DNA of 64,000 bases from Bradyrhizobium sp. Ce-3 (lineage in GTDB: Bacteria; Pseudomonadota; Alphaproteobacteria; Rhizobiales; Xanthobacteraceae). Below, in pieces: positions 8,108 through 19,540 of the stretch. Under the pieces are notes generated by a model, which saw only the letters and a list, made by a program, of their open reading frames with translations, did not search any database and was not told the DNA's origin. The stretch spans positions 248,001-312,000 of the forward strand of contig NZ_BQUV01000009.1 of assembly GCF_022835695.1 (NCBI RefSeq), given 5' to 3'. Each line of letters opens with the position of its first letter. Position 1 is the stretch's first letter. Position numbers and translations under genes: made by a program.

Positions 8108-8251
8108 TTTGCTTCCCGTCTATTGCTGCCAATTAGTGGGTCTGTTGAATTTATCTACCTCACCGGAAAGAGTATTCCGCAGCTACGGAGCCGTGCCATC
8201 CGAATGAGTTCGAACGAGCAATTGCATTTTTGAATACGAGTCTAGACGAAA

Positions 8252-8274
8252 GAGGCCGGGCTATGCCCGGCCTC
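8252..8274 (-). terminator. Hairpin terminator after thiC
   Basis: A perfect 10-bp stem GAGGCCGGGC / GCCCGGCCTC with a 3-base loop is followed on the minus strand by TTTCG. It lies about 60 bases past the thiC stop. A second hairpin (gcccggg...cccgggc, about 8291-8308) lies between it and thiC. Confidence 0.65.
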
Positions 8275-8333
8275 CACGTTTTCGATGGATGCCCGGGTCA
8301 AGCCCGGGCATGACGGGCGGTGAGCGCGATGCC

Positions 8334-11008
<2,675 letters not shown>

Positions 11009-11022
<14 letters not shown>

Positions 11023-11791
11023 GCCAGAACGGGGTCCCAACGACAGGGGTGGAGGGGGAGGCGAAGTCGCGGGCTTCCATCAGCCCGGCTTCGTAAGCGG
11101 TGCGGCCGGCCTCGACGCCGAGCCGGAAGGCATTGGCCATCGCAACGGGATCGGCGGCTTTCGCCACCGCGGTGTTGAGCAGCACGGCGTCGTAACCAAG
11201 TTCGAGCGCCTGCGCCGCATGCGATGGCGCGCCGAGGCCGGCGTCGACCACCAGCGTGATGTCGGGCAGGCGGTCGCGCAGCAGTTTGAGCGCATCGCGG
11301 TTGGTGATGCCCTTGGCGCTGCCGATCGGCGCGGCCCACGGCATCACCACCTTGCAGCCGGCCTCGACCAGGCGCGAGGCGACCGAGAAATCCTCGGTGC
11401 AATAGGGGAACACCTCAAAACCGTCCTTGATCAGGATGGCGGCGGCCTCGACCAGGCCGACCACGTCGGGCTGCAGCGTGTCGTTGTCGGCGATCACCTC
11501 GAGCTTGATCCAGGGCGTGCCGAACAATTCGCGCGCGAGCTTTGCGGTGGTCACCGCCTCCTTGACGCTGCGGCAGCCCGCGGTGTTCGGCAGCACGGTG
11601 ACGCCGAGCTCGCGGATCAGCGACCAGAACGCATCGCCGGTCTTGCCGCCCGCGGCTTCGCGGCGGAGCGACACCGTGACGATGCTGGCGCCGGAGGCGC
11701 GGATCGCATTCTGCATGATCGCGGGCGAGGCATACAGCGCCGTGCCGATCAGCAGGCGGGAGGGGAAGGATTTGCCGTAGAAATTCACCAT
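11009..11791 (-). CDS. thiG: Thiazole synthase ThiG
   Basis: The 260-aa enzyme forms the thiazole phosphate ring from deoxyxylulose phosphate, dehydroglycine (made here by ThiO) and ThiS thiocarboxylate. Recognisable segments are [13 protein letters not shown] near residue 11, [41 protein letters not shown] and [19 protein letters not shown], with LLNTAVA near the phosphate site. It is complete and of normal length. It overlaps thiE downstream. A 178-base hairpin-bearing gap separates it from thiS upstream. Confidence 0.96.
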
Positions 11792-11818
11792 GTCCGTGGT
11801 GTCTCCTCAAATCAATCT

Positions 11819-11936
11819 GTCGTCCCGGCGAAGGCCGGGACCCATAACCACGACTGGCAATTGTCGGATGGAACGTCGCCCCGCGTGCCTCAATGAAGGG
11901 CCGCGGAGTATGGGTCCCGGCCTTCGCCGGGACGAC
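11819..11936. repeat. Long inverted repeat between thiS and thiG
   Basis: A 26-base arm at 11819-11844 (gtcgtcccggc...accca) is perfectly complementary to 11911-11936. Each arm also has its own short gtcccggc / gccgggac hairpin. The whole could fold into one very long stem inside the thi operon mRNA. Similar inverted pairs occur at 50740-50865, with single copies elsewhere. Confidence 0.8.
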
Positions 11937-11969
11937 GTGGGAAGAGAGCCTGCATGAAACGTCATCCCA

Positions 11970-12167
11970 TCACCCTCCCTGCCGCGGTGTGATGATCTCG
12001 ATCTCGTCGCCGGCTTTCAACGCGGTCTCGGCCCAGCGGCTCTTCGGCACCACGTCGTAATTCAGCGCGATCGCGAAATGCGTGCCCTCGTAGTCGAGCT
12101 CGGCCAGCAGCGCATCGACACTGGAAGCCGCAATCTCCCGCTGCTCGCCGTTCACGATCACGCGCAT
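11970..12167 (-). CDS. thiS: Sulfur carrier protein ThiS
   Basis: The 65-aa ubiquitin-fold protein starts MRVIVNGEQREI and ends in the Gly-Gly tail (PRQGG) that is adenylated and thiocarboxylated to carry sulfur to ThiG. VPKSRWAETALKAGDEIEIITP is the conserved second half. It overlaps the end of thiO by 10 bases. No thiF is present in the window. Confidence 0.95.
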   Translation of the reverse strand: MRVIVNGEQREIAASSVDALLAELDYEGTHFAIALNYDVVPKSRWAETALKAGDEIEIITPRQGG

Positions 12168-13171
12168 TGCATCACCTCATTGTCGATTTCGCCGCGCGAC
12201 AGATAGGCAAGCGTCAGCTCGGCCAGCGCCGGCGCCAGCAGGAAGCCGTGACGGTAGAGTCCGTTCACCGTGATGCGTTCCTGCTCGATCCTGATTTTCG
12301 GCAGATTGTCGGGAAAGGCCGGACGGAGCCCGGCGCCGAATTCGACGATCCGCGCCTCGCCGAACGCCGGATGCACGACATAGGCGGCCCCGAGCAATTC
12401 CAGCGCCGAGCGCACGCTGACGCCGTTATCCTCGGCCTCGATCGAGGTCGCGCCCAGCATGAAGCGGCCGTCGCCGCGCGGGATCACGTAAAGCGGCCAG
12501 CGCGGATGGATCAGCCGCACCGGGCGCAACAGCTCGACCTCGGCGGTCTCGATGACGATCATCTCGCCCTTGACGCCGCGCAGCGTCGGCTCGCGATCGC
12601 GCGCGGCGAGACCGCGGCAGTCGATGACGAGACCATCGAGATCCTCAACCTCGGCGTCGCTGCCGAACTTGATGGCGCCGCCGGCCCTGGCGATCGCGGC
12701 ATGCAGCCGCGGCAGCACGCGGCGCGGCTCGACATGGCCTTCGTCGGGATAGAACAGGCCGTCACGGAAGCGGCCTTCGAGCGCCGGCTCGAGGGAGCGG
12801 ACGCCCTCGGCGTCGAGCCGGCGATGACCGGACGTGAGGCGGGCGAAGCGCTCGAAATCGGCGCGGTCGCGCGGATGCGTCACCACCAGCGAGCCGTTGA
12901 AGGCCGTTTCCGGAACATGCTGCCGCCACAGCGCGAGCGAGCGGATGCCGAGGCGGGTGATGACGGGCTCGGCGGCCTCCTCCTCGCACCACGGCGCGAG
13001 CATGCCGCCTGCCCAGTGGCTTGTGGATTCCGTCATCGCCGCGTCACTGCGCTCATGCAGGGTGACGGCACGTCCGGCCTCTGCGAGCAACAGCGCATGC
13101 CAGGCGCCGGTTATGCCTGCGCCGATGATGGAGACGGGGGAATCCCCCCGCGGTCTTGACGTCTGATACAT
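12158..13171 (-). CDS. thiO: Glycine oxidase ThiO
   Basis: The 337-aa FAD-dependent amine oxidase of the DAO family makes iminoglycine for thiazole synthesis. An FAD Rossmann motif VSIIGAGITGAW sits at about residue 13. ASTSHW-like TESTSHWAGGMLAPWCE follows near residue 48, GLVIDCRG in the middle, and a C-terminal GLYRHGFLLAPALAEL segment closes the FAD site. It is the first gene after the TPP riboswitch. Its start codon lies 5 bases past the aptamer, so translation initiation is the probable control point. Confidence 0.93.
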   Translation of the reverse strand: MYQTSRPRGDSPVSIIGAGITGAWHALLLAEAGRAVTLHERSDAAMTESTSHWAGGMLAPWCEEEAAEPVITRLGIRSLALWRQHVPETAFNGSLVVTHPRDRADFERFARLTSGHRRLDAEGVRSLEPALEGRFRDGLFYPDEGHVEPRRVLPRLHAAIARAGGAIKFGSDAEVEDLDGLVIDCRGLAARDREPTLRGVKGEMIVIETAEVELLRPVRLIHPRWPLYVIPRGDGRFMLGATSIEAEDNGVSVRSALELLGAAYVVHPAFGEARIVEFGAGLRPAFPDNLPKIRIEQERITVNGLYRHGFLLAPALAELTLAYLSRGEIDNEVMQCA

Positions 13172-13176
13172 CCCTG

Positions 13177-13300
13177 TCCCTTCGCCGGCATGACCCGGAT
13201 CAGGTTCAAAGGGTCACCGCGGTCCCGAACTGATCGCCTGATGGCGAAGTCCAAGCTTGCGGTATCTCAGCTCCTCCTTCGGAGCACCCCTCGGAACGGC
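13177..13300 (-). promoter_or_regulatory. TPP riboswitch (THI box) leading the thi operon
   Basis: Read on the minus strand the order is GAGGGGTGC, a GGAGGAGCTGAGATACC segment with the CTGAGA core, then GAACCTGATCCGGGTCATGC and GGCGAAGGGAC. These are the conserved pyrimidine- and pyrophosphate-sensing parts of the TPP aptamer. GTTCC and GGGAC can pair as helix P1. The 3' strand of P1 is also the best Shine-Dalgarno sequence for thiO (AGGGAC, then ATG at 13171), so ligand binding should hide the ribosome site. Confidence 0.93.
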
Positions 13301-13303
13301 TCT

Positions 13304-13477
13304 AATGTAGGCTGATGGGCGGATGTGTCAACTTGTATGCCAGGAATCGCAACCGGCGGGCGCGCGGTGGTGCCGCACCCACTCACACGAGGTTGCTCGT
13401 GGAACGATCGCGTGATGCACGGGCGTCGAGGGGGCTGGGCTGCGTCATGACGTCAGCGGCGTGCTGACGCGATCGGC
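13304..13477. other. Gap between thi riboswitch and transglycosylase gene
   Basis: This holds the presumed thi operon promoter, then a CGTCAGC / GCTGACG hairpin (about 13442-13472). That hairpin sits just past the stop of the transglycosylase gene and may end its transcript. No coding sequence is convincing. Confidence 0.4.
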
Positions 13478-14002
13478 CTATTTTTCGGCCTGTTCCGGCT
13501 TCGGCCCGGCGGTATCCGTCGTCATTTGCTCTTGCCCGGCGAGCACCTTCGGCGGTGCACCCGAGCCGCCATGCGTCGCTTCCTTGAGGTGCCCGCCGCG
13601 CTGCCGCTTTGCGACGTAGTAATACCCGCCCGCGAAATAACGCACGGCTCGGTCGTGATCGCCATTGGCGGCGCGATAGGCGCCGGCGAGGTATTTGACG
13701 CCGTATTTGAGGTTGGTCCCGGGGTCGCGCAGACCCTCGGCGGTACCGGTGTAGCCGAGGCCGCGCGCGGTGCCGAGCTTGATCTGCATCAGCCCGATGG
13801 TGCCGCCGCGTCCGATCAGCTGCGGATGGTACTTGCTCTCGCGCACGATGACGCGATGCACCAGCTCTTCCGGCACCAGATTGGCCTGGGCCTCCGCCGC
13901 CACCATGGCTTCATATTGCGCGCGCGATTGCGCCTGCGCGCCGGCGCAGGACGCAAGCAACGCGATGGCGGCAAGGCAGCTAAGGGTCTGAACGGTCTTC
14001 AT
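13478..14002 (-). CDS. Lytic transglycosylase, SLT domain
   Basis: The 174-aa secreted enzyme has a signal peptide MKTVQTLSCLAAIALLASCAG with a possible lipobox (LASC). The SLT fold is shown by HRVIVRESKYHPQLIG with the catalytic Glu, GLMQIKLGTARGLGY and NLKYGVKYLAGAY. It would cleave the MurNAc-GlcNAc bond in peptidoglycan, forming the 1,6-anhydro end. The C-terminal 30 residues are polar and probably flexible. The ATG at 14002 is chosen because it begins the signal peptide; the 14164 start adds 54 unrelated residues. Confidence 0.9.
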   Translation of the reverse strand: MKTVQTLSCLAAIALLASCAGAQAQSRAQYEAMVAAEAQANLVPEELVHRVIVRESKYHPQLIGRGGTIGLMQIKLGTARGLGYTGTAEGLRDPGTNLKYGVKYLAGAYRAANGDHDRAVRYFAGGYYYVAKRQRGGHLKEATHGGSGAPPKVLAGQEQMTTDTAGPKPEQAEK

Positions 14003-14378
14003 CTCTGATACGCCCGGGTGATCAAACGCGCGTCGGTTCTGCGGTCTCATTGGTACGGCGAGCGGGCAGGAATGTGGCAAAACCTTCGCATCGGCGAAGG
14101 TTCTGCGTCCGCGATTGTCCGGATGCTGGAAGCGGGCGACGCGATTGCGCGATGCATGCTTCAAATTGTTCGCTTCAATCGTCGCAGCCGAGAATTGTCA
14201 TCGCCGCTGATTCCAGCCGTCAACTCTCTCGACCGATTTTGCCGCACGCTATCCACAGCGGTTTTTCGTGCAAACGACTCGATGAAGGTTTACACTCCAT
14301 CGCACGACAGCGCGCGTGTTCAGTCAGCACGTCTGTCCGTTCCTAAGCAGGCAAAAAACACCATTCGGGAGATGCGCC
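14003..14378. other. Intergenic region, promoters of two divergent genes
   Basis: It is somewhat AT-richer than its surroundings, especially about 14170-14360. It should hold promoters for the leftward transglycosylase and the rightward zinc-ribbon gene. The open frames across it have poor codon use and I do not accept them. Confidence 0.4.
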
Positions 14379-14573
14379 ATGGTCCGTCAGGACACCGGCT
14401 ATATGCCTCGCGAAAATCCCTGCGCGCAATGCGGCAAGCCGATTGCTCGGCCCGATTGGGTGGAGCACAGCGAAGGCCGCACGTCCTATCTGTGGAATTG
14501 CCGCGCCTGCAATTACCGCTTCGAGGCCGTCGCGATCTACGACACAGCGCAGCTGACGCCGCTGGCCGCCTGA
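14379..14573 (+). CDS. Small zinc-ribbon-like protein
   Basis: The 64-aa protein has Cys15-x2-Cys18 and Cys41-x2-Cys44 (CAQC...CRAC), the spacing of a treble-clef or zinc-ribbon metal site. WVEHSEGRTSYLWNCRACNYRF links the two knuckles. Similar short peptides are widespread in rhizobia with no known role. The ATG at 14379 has cgggagatgcgcc before it. It converges on the sensor kinase gene with 57 bases between stops. Confidence 0.75.
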   Translation: MVRQDTGYMPRENPCAQCGKPIARPDWVEHSEGRTSYLWNCRACNYRFEAVAIYDTAQLTPLAA

Positions 14574-14630
14574 CGCCTTGATCGCGGATGTAATCGCGCA
14601 CCAGCCCTGTCGCCGGTCAGCTCCGGCTGA

Positions 14631-15980
14631 TCAGGCCGCGGATTTCTGCAACGGCTGCTGCCGCGTCGGCAATTCGATCCGGACCACCAGCCCGTGCGGC
14701 TTGCGATCGTGCAGCGACAGCGTCCCGCCATGCGCGAGCACGATGGCGTTGGCGATCGACAGGCCGAGGCCGAAGCCTTCGGCCTCGTCCATGTTGCGCG
14801 CCTGGTCGCCGCGCACGAACGGCTCCAGCACGGTCGCCTTGTGGGCGTCGGAAATGCCGGGGCCGTCGTCCTCGATGTCGACGACGAGGCGGTCGGGCTT
14901 GGCGTCGAGGCGGACGGTCACTTCGCCGCCGAAGCGGGCGGCATTGTCCACCAGATTGGTGATGCAGCGATGCAGGTCGGCGGGCCGCGCGGTCGCCATC
15001 GCGTGCTGCGGGCCCTCGTAATTGACCTTGTGGCCCATGTCGACGAACTGGTCGGTGACGAGGTGCAGCGTGCTCGCGATGTCGACAAGCGTCATCGCCT
15101 CGAGCTTGCGGTCGTTGCGCAGGAACGACAGCACCGATTCCAGCATCGAGCGCATCTGGTCGAGGTCGCGCAGCATGCGGTGGCGATTGGTCTCGTCCTC
15201 GATGAATTCGGCGCGCAGCCGCATCCGCGTGATCGGCGTGCGCAGATCGTGGCTGATCGCGGCCAGCATCTTGGTGCGGTCGTCGATCAATGCGGTGATG
15301 CGCTCGCGCATCCGGTTCAGCGCCTTGGCCAGCGAGCGGATCTCCTCGGGGCCGCGCTCGGGCAGCGGTGCCGCGGCGCCGTTCAGGCTGAAGGTCTCGG
15401 CCGCCTTGACGAAGGACGACAGCGGCGCGGTCAGCGCCCAGGCCGCCCACAGGCCGAGCAGGGTGACGCTGATGACGGCGAACAGCACCGTCATCATCCA
15501 CGGCCCGCCCCAGAACGGCCGCATGTGCTGATCCGGCATCAGGTTCGCGGCGAACATCGCGCCGTCGGGCAGCCGGATCGCGACGCGGCGGACGTCGTTG
15601 TCGTGCGGCGTGCCGCCTGCCTCGCGCGGCAGCGAGAAGACGCGATAGCCGGCACCGAGCCGGCGCAGCGCATGCAGGCTCGGCGTATCGGTTTCGGTGA
15701 GCGCGCCGGCGTCGGCCGGCAGCTCGCCGATCGCAAGCTGCGGGAAGGCACGGGCGACGTCGGCCAGGAGCCGCGGCCGCTCCGACGCCGGGGCGTGCCC
15801 GAGCAGCTGCGCGGTGGCAGCGAGCTGGGTGTGCCAGCGATCCGAAGGCTCCAACCTGTCCGGGCGATGGATCAGGAAGGTGGCGGTGATGATCAGGTGC
15901 AGCGCGACGATCGAGACGACGACCAGCGCCGCCATCTGGGCGCCGATCCCCCGCAGACTCACCACGCGCAGCAGCTTCAT
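14631..15980 (-). CDS. Sensor histidine kinase (EnvZ-like, HAMP)
   Basis: The 449-aa inner-membrane kinase has a first transmembrane segment at about residues 13-37, a periplasmic domain to about 160, and a second segment (MMTVLFAVISVTLLGLWAAW). A HAMP linker, the H box AAISHDLRTPITRMRLR with His244, the N box ITNLVDNAARFGG, the G1 box IEDDGPGIS and the G2 box GFGLGLSI follow. It should autophosphorylate and pass phosphate to the regulator encoded just upstream. Its ATG lies 2 bases after that gene's stop, so the two are co-transcribed. The signal sensed is unknown. Confidence 0.94.
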   Translation of the reverse strand: MKLLRVVSLRGIGAQMAALVVVSIVALHLIITATFLIHRPDRLEPSDRWHTQLAATAQLLGHAPASERPRLLADVARAFPQLAIGELPADAGALTETDTPSLHALRRLGAGYRVFSLPREAGGTPHDNDVRRVAIRLPDGAMFAANLMPDQHMRPFWGGPWMMTVLFAVISVTLLGLWAAWALTAPLSSFVKAAETFSLNGAAAPLPERGPEEIRSLAKALNRMRERITALIDDRTKMLAAISHDLRTPITRMRLRAEFIEDETNRHRMLRDLDQMRSMLESVLSFLRNDRKLEAMTLVDIASTLHLVTDQFVDMGHKVNYEGPQHAMATARPADLHRCITNLVDNAARFGGEVTVRLDAKPDRLVVDIEDDGPGISDAHKATVLEPFVRGDQARNMDEAEGFGLGLSIANAIVLAHGGTLSLHDRKPHGLVVRIELPTRQQPLQKSAA

Positions 15981-15982
15981 GA

Positions 15983-16720
15983 TCAGTTGTTCGTGGCGGA
16001 AACCGCCTCCACCCTCGGCGTGAACACATAGCCGCCGGAGCGCACCGTCTTGATCATGGTGGCTTCCTGCGGATCGGGCTCGATCTTGCGTCGGATACGG
16101 CTGACCAGCACGTCGATCGAACGCTCGAACGAGCCGGCGCTGCGGCCCTGCGTCAGGTCGAGCAGGCTGTCGCGCGACAGCACGCGGCCGGGCCGCTCGC
16201 AGAAGGTGCGGAGCAGGTCGAACTCGGCGCTGGTCATGGCAACGCGGGCGCCTTCGGGGTTGCGCAGCTCGCGCAGGCGGATGTCGATGCGCCAGCCGAG
16301 GAAGGTCAGCGTGGTCGCGCCCTCGATCGCGCTGGCGTTGCGCGCGGCGGCCTGCCGGCGCAGCACCGCGTTGATCCGTGCCAGCAATTCGCGCGGGTTG
16401 AACGGCTTCGCCAGATAGTCGTCGGCGCCCATCTCGAGGCCGAGGATGCGGTCGACGTCCTCGCCGCGCGCCGTCAGCATGATGATCGGCGTCTGCGACT
16501 CCGCCCGCACCTTGCGGCACAGGCTGAGGCCGTCCTCGCCGGGCAGCATGACGTCGAGCACCAGCAGATCGACGCGGTGGTCGGTCATCGCCTTGGCCAT
16601 CTCGCGGCCGTCGGAGGCGGTCGTGACATGACAGGAATTGGTCCGGAGATATTTTGCGATGAGGGACCGCGTCTCGCGATCGTCCTCGACGACAAGGATA
16701 TTGGGAGCAGCCTGGGTCAT
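15983..16720 (-). CDS. OmpR-family response regulator
   Basis: The 245-aa protein has an N-terminal receiver with acidic pocket Asp13/Asp14, phospho-acceptor Asp56 in LVLDVMLPGEDGL, the Thr of IIMLTA and the Lys of LAKPFNP. A C-terminal winged helix follows (SAEFDLLRTFCERPGRVLSRDSLL, then IDVLVSRIRRKIE and TVRSGGYVF). It pairs with the adjacent EnvZ-like kinase. Target genes cannot be read here. Confidence 0.95.
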   Translation of the reverse strand: MTQAAPNILVVEDDRETRSLIAKYLRTNSCHVTTASDGREMAKAMTDHRVDLLVLDVMLPGEDGLSLCRKVRAESQTPIIMLTARGEDVDRILGLEMGADDYLAKPFNPRELLARINAVLRRQAAARNASAIEGATTLTFLGWRIDIRLRELRNPEGARVAMTSAEFDLLRTFCERPGRVLSRDSLLDLTQGRSAGSFERSIDVLVSRIRRKIEPDPQEATMIKTVRSGGYVFTPRVEAVSATNN

Positions 16721-17008
16721 ACCGGTCTTTTTGTCCGTGATTCGGGGAAAGCGGCTCAGGAATTTTGTTTCAGTGTATTTCTGAAGTCTTGCCCAGCCGG
16801 TCGAGTTAAACAGGTCGGCGATGGGGAGAAAAGTTAGCGTTCTGTCATCAAGCTAATTCTTTGAAATTCGGGCCGAACTCCGCCGGCCGAGGCCCCCTGA
16901 GGCCGGCGCGGGCGGGGCCGCCGGAAAAGGGAAGGTTGGCTGTCATACCGGACTCGGAACCGGTTTCCCCGGCGCCGCGTTGTTTCCCTTTCAGGCCAGG
17001 AGGGAGAG
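16721..17008. other. Promoter region, regulator / PRC-barrel divergent pair
   Basis: It contains the leftward promoter of the two-component operon, with an AT-rich patch at about 16755-16865. An aggagggagag ribosome site for the rightward PRC-barrel gene lies at its right end. I see no strong operator or hairpin. Confidence 0.35.
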
Positions 17009-17386
17009 ATGGCTGTCGACGTCAGGACCAGACCGCATCAGCTGATTGCCAGCGACCGGGTCGAGGGGACGGCGGTGCGCCGGCCCAACGGCGACATGAT
17101 CGGCCATATCGAGCGGCTGATGATCGACAAGGTGTCGGGCAAGGTGTCGTACGCGGTGCTGAGCTTCGGCGGCTTCCTTGGCATCGGAACCAATTTGATC
17201 CCGCTGCCCTGGGGCCGGCTGCACTACAACCCCAAGTTCGAGGCCTACGAGCTCGACATCGAGGACGACGAGCTGAAGCGCGCGCCGTCGTTCCGCGCCG
17301 ACAAGGAATTCGATTGGGGCGATCGCTCGCAGGAAGTCGAGCTGCATCGCTTCTACGGCGTGCCGCCTTATTGGGGCGGCTTCTGA
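17009..17386 (+). CDS. PRC-barrel domain protein
   Basis: The 125-aa protein without signal peptide has one PRC-barrel: LIASDRVEGTAVRRPNGDMIGHIERLMIDKVSGKVSYAVLSFGGFLGIG, then IPLPWGRLHY and a Tyr/Trp-rich end (YGVPPYWGGF). PRC-barrels occur in photosynthetic reaction-centre H subunits and in RNA maturation factors. Stand-alone rhizobial copies are often stress-induced, with unknown role. The start has a strong aggagggagag site. A periplasmic relative follows at 17731. Confidence 0.85.
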   Translation: MAVDVRTRPHQLIASDRVEGTAVRRPNGDMIGHIERLMIDKVSGKVSYAVLSFGGFLGIGTNLIPLPWGRLHYNPKFEAYELDIEDDELKRAPSFRADKEFDWGDRSQEVELHRFYGVPPYWGGF

Positions 17387-17730
17387 TCGCGCGGTGAGCG
17401 GCGCGCATGATCGACGCATGTCGCTGATGCGGCTGCGGCCGCCGGCTCGTGCAGCGCGGTTCGCCGGGACGACTTAGTGAGCCAAGCATCGTCACATCCG
17501 GGATTGCGCGTCCGGCGCAGTCGTGAGGCTCAACCGCAGCCTAGTGGAAAGCCGGCGATCGCTTTCGTCAACCACCGCAGCGTTCCACGCGTCGGAAACC
17601 TCCACGGCGTTTGCCGCATCGTTCCATACGTTCCCAAGCCGCGGGGCGGCTTTTGAGCGCAGGTTGAATAGGAACGGTCGCGGACATCACGGGTTTTCCC
17701 AGCATCGATTTTGCGAACTGAGGAGAGCGC
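17387..17730. other. Intergenic region between two PRC-barrel genes
   Basis: I see no gene here. It carries the promoter region for 17731 and an AT-richer run at 17650-17720, ending in an aggagagcgc ribosome site. The translated frames have many prolines and arginines and look like shadows. Confidence 0.4.
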
Positions 17731-18249
17731 ATGATGTTGATCAAATCCATCGTTGCCGGCGTGGCCGGCTCCGCACTGCTTGCGACCGTTGCGTTTGCGC
17801 AGGCACCCGCCGACAAGGGCGACAAGATGGCTCCTGCGGCATCGACAGCGGCCACGTCGCCGAGCACGTACAAGGGCGACTGGCGCGCCTCGAAGGTCGT
17901 CGGCCTCAGCGTGTACAACGACAAGAACGAGAGCGTCGGCTCGATCAATGATCTCCTGATGGACAAGGAAGGTGCCATCAAGGCCGTCGTGATCGGCGTC
18001 GGCGGCTTCCTCGGCGTCGGCGAGCATCTGGTCGCGGTGCCGCTCGACAAGGTGAAATTCGTCAACGAGCCGGTCGCCTATACCGGCGCCTCGAATACCG
18101 GCAGCACGACCAAGTCGACGACCACCACGGGCGCGGCGCCTGCGGCGGCGTCCTCGAAGCCGAATCCCTGGTACCCGGATCACGCGGTGTTCAGCGCGAC
18201 CAAGGATGAGCTGAAGGCGATGCCCGAGTTCAAGTATTCGGCCGAGTAA
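17731..18249 (+). CDS. Exported PRC-barrel domain protein
   Basis: The 172-aa protein has a signal peptide (MMLIKSIVAGVAGSALLATVAFAQ). A PRC-barrel spans about residues 52-112: ASKVVGLSVYNDKNESVGSIN...VVIGVGGFLGVGEHLVAVPLDKVKF. A Ser/Thr/Ala-rich linker and a C-terminal NPWYPDHAVFSATKDELKAMPEF follow. This layout is common in periplasmic PRC-barrel proteins of Bradyrhizobium, function unknown. It is followed by a strong terminator. Confidence 0.87.
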   Translation: MMLIKSIVAGVAGSALLATVAFAQAPADKGDKMAPAASTAATSPSTYKGDWRASKVVGLSVYNDKNESVGSINDLLMDKEGAIKAVVIGVGGFLGVGEHLVAVPLDKVKFVNEPVAYTGASNTGSTTKSTTTTGAAPAAASSKPNPWYPDHAVFSATKDELKAMPEFKYSAE

Positions 18250-18276
18250 CGGATATCGCGTTGCGTGAGGGACAAG

Positions 18277-18299
18277 CGCGCCCGGCTGTGCCGGGCGCG
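18277..18299 (+). terminator. Strong hairpin terminator after exported PRC-barrel gene
   Basis: A perfect 10-bp stem CGCGCCCGGC / GCCGGGCGCG with a 3-base loop is followed by TTCATTT. It lies 28 bases after the stop. Confidence 0.85.
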
Positions 18300-18345
18300 T
18301 TCATTTGCGCGGACGATGCCGGCAATCGGATCGCGTCGAGGATGC

Positions 18346-19329
18346 TTATGTTAGCCAGCGGGGGACGGGCAGCCTCTTCCTGCGCAGGAAATCCGGATTG
18401 AAGAGCTTGGACTGGTAGCGCTGGCCGCCATCGGCGAGGATGGTCACGATCGTCTTGCCCGGCCCGAGATCGCGCGCCAGTCGCATGGCGCCGACGATGT
18501 TGATCGCGCTCGAGCCGCCCAGGATCAATCCCTCGTGCTCGATCAGGTCGAACAGCACGGGCAGCGCCTCCTCGTCGGTGATCTGGTAGGCGATGTCGAT
18601 CGGCGTGCCGTCGAGATTCTTGGTCACGCGGACCTGGCCGATTCCCTCGGTGACTGAATCGCCCTCCGCGATCAGCTCGCCTTTGGTGAACCAATTGTAG
18701 AGGGCGGCCCCCATCGGATCGCTGAGCGCAATTTTCACGTTGGGATTGCGTTCCTTGAGCGCGCGGGCGATGCCGCCCAGCGTCCCGCCGCTGCCGACGG
18801 CGCACGTAAAGCCGTCCACCTTTCCGTTGGTTTGCTGCCAGATCTCGGGACCGGTCGTGCGGTAGTGTCCATCGCGGTTGGCGACGTTGTCGAACTGGTT
18901 TGCCCAGAACGCGCCGAGTTCTTCGGCGAGGCGGCCGGAATAGCGCGCATAGTGGCCGGGATTGGAAGAGGGCACGGCGGGCATCAAGCGCAGATCGGCA
19001 CCGCATAGCCGCAGCATGTCTATTTTCTCCTGACTCTGGGTGTCAGGCATCACGATGACGGAGCGATAGCCGCGCACATTGGCCACAAGCGTGATGCCGA
19101 TGCCGACATTGCCGGCGGTGCCCTCGACGATCACGCCGCCCGGCCTGAGCAGGCCGCGCCGTTCCGCGTCGTCGATGATGGCCAGAGCCGCACGATCCTT
19201 GATCGAGCCGCCGGGGTTGAGAAATTCGGCTTTGCCGTAGATGTCGCAACCCGTGGCATCCGACGCCCCACGGAGCCTGATCAGCGGCGTGTTGCCAATC
19301 GCCTCAAGAAGACCCGACCGAACATTCAT
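18346..19329 (-). CDS. PLP-dependent cysteine synthase family protein
   Basis: The 327-aa fold-type II PLP enzyme begins LLEAIGNTPLIRL. NPGGSIKDRAA carries Lys44, the Schiff-base lysine, and EGTAGNVGIG binds the substrate carboxylate where CysK has TSGNTG. GSGGTLGGIARAL is the phosphate loop and LGGSSAINI a late motif. The reaction is likely O-acetylserine plus sulfide to cysteine, or a related beta-replacement. The changed TSGNTG motif and the lack of sulfur genes beside it leave specificity open. Confidence 0.88.
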   Translation of the reverse strand: MNVRSGLLEAIGNTPLIRLRGASDATGCDIYGKAEFLNPGGSIKDRAALAIIDDAERRGLLRPGGVIVEGTAGNVGIGITLVANVRGYRSVIVMPDTQSQEKIDMLRLCGADLRLMPAVPSSNPGHYARYSGRLAEELGAFWANQFDNVANRDGHYRTTGPEIWQQTNGKVDGFTCAVGSGGTLGGIARALKERNPNVKIALSDPMGAALYNWFTKGELIAEGDSVTEGIGQVRVTKNLDGTPIDIAYQITDEEALPVLFDLIEHEGLILGGSSAINIVGAMRLARDLGPGKTIVTILADGGQRYQSKLFNPDFLRRKRLPVPRWLT

Positions 19330-19540
19330 CGCGCGCCGCCTTTCGTTTCCTCGGGTAGTTTACGCGAGGCTGATTGGTGCGTTGATGCTGTTCTCACGGC
19401 GATCTGGATGACATCCCTATCGTTCGGGTTGCGATATCAGTGATCTTATTCTCCGCCGGTGGAAAGTCATGCGCCCGAGCGGCCTCCAACGTCGGCTCTC
19501 GCCAGAGCGGGATGACTCTCCTTCGAATCGTCATCCCGCT

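Noticed and set aside
14018-14581. 187-aa plus-strand ORF after the transglycosylase gene
   Set aside because: It has poor codon use and no ribosome site, and it overlaps the better-supported zinc-ribbon gene in another frame.
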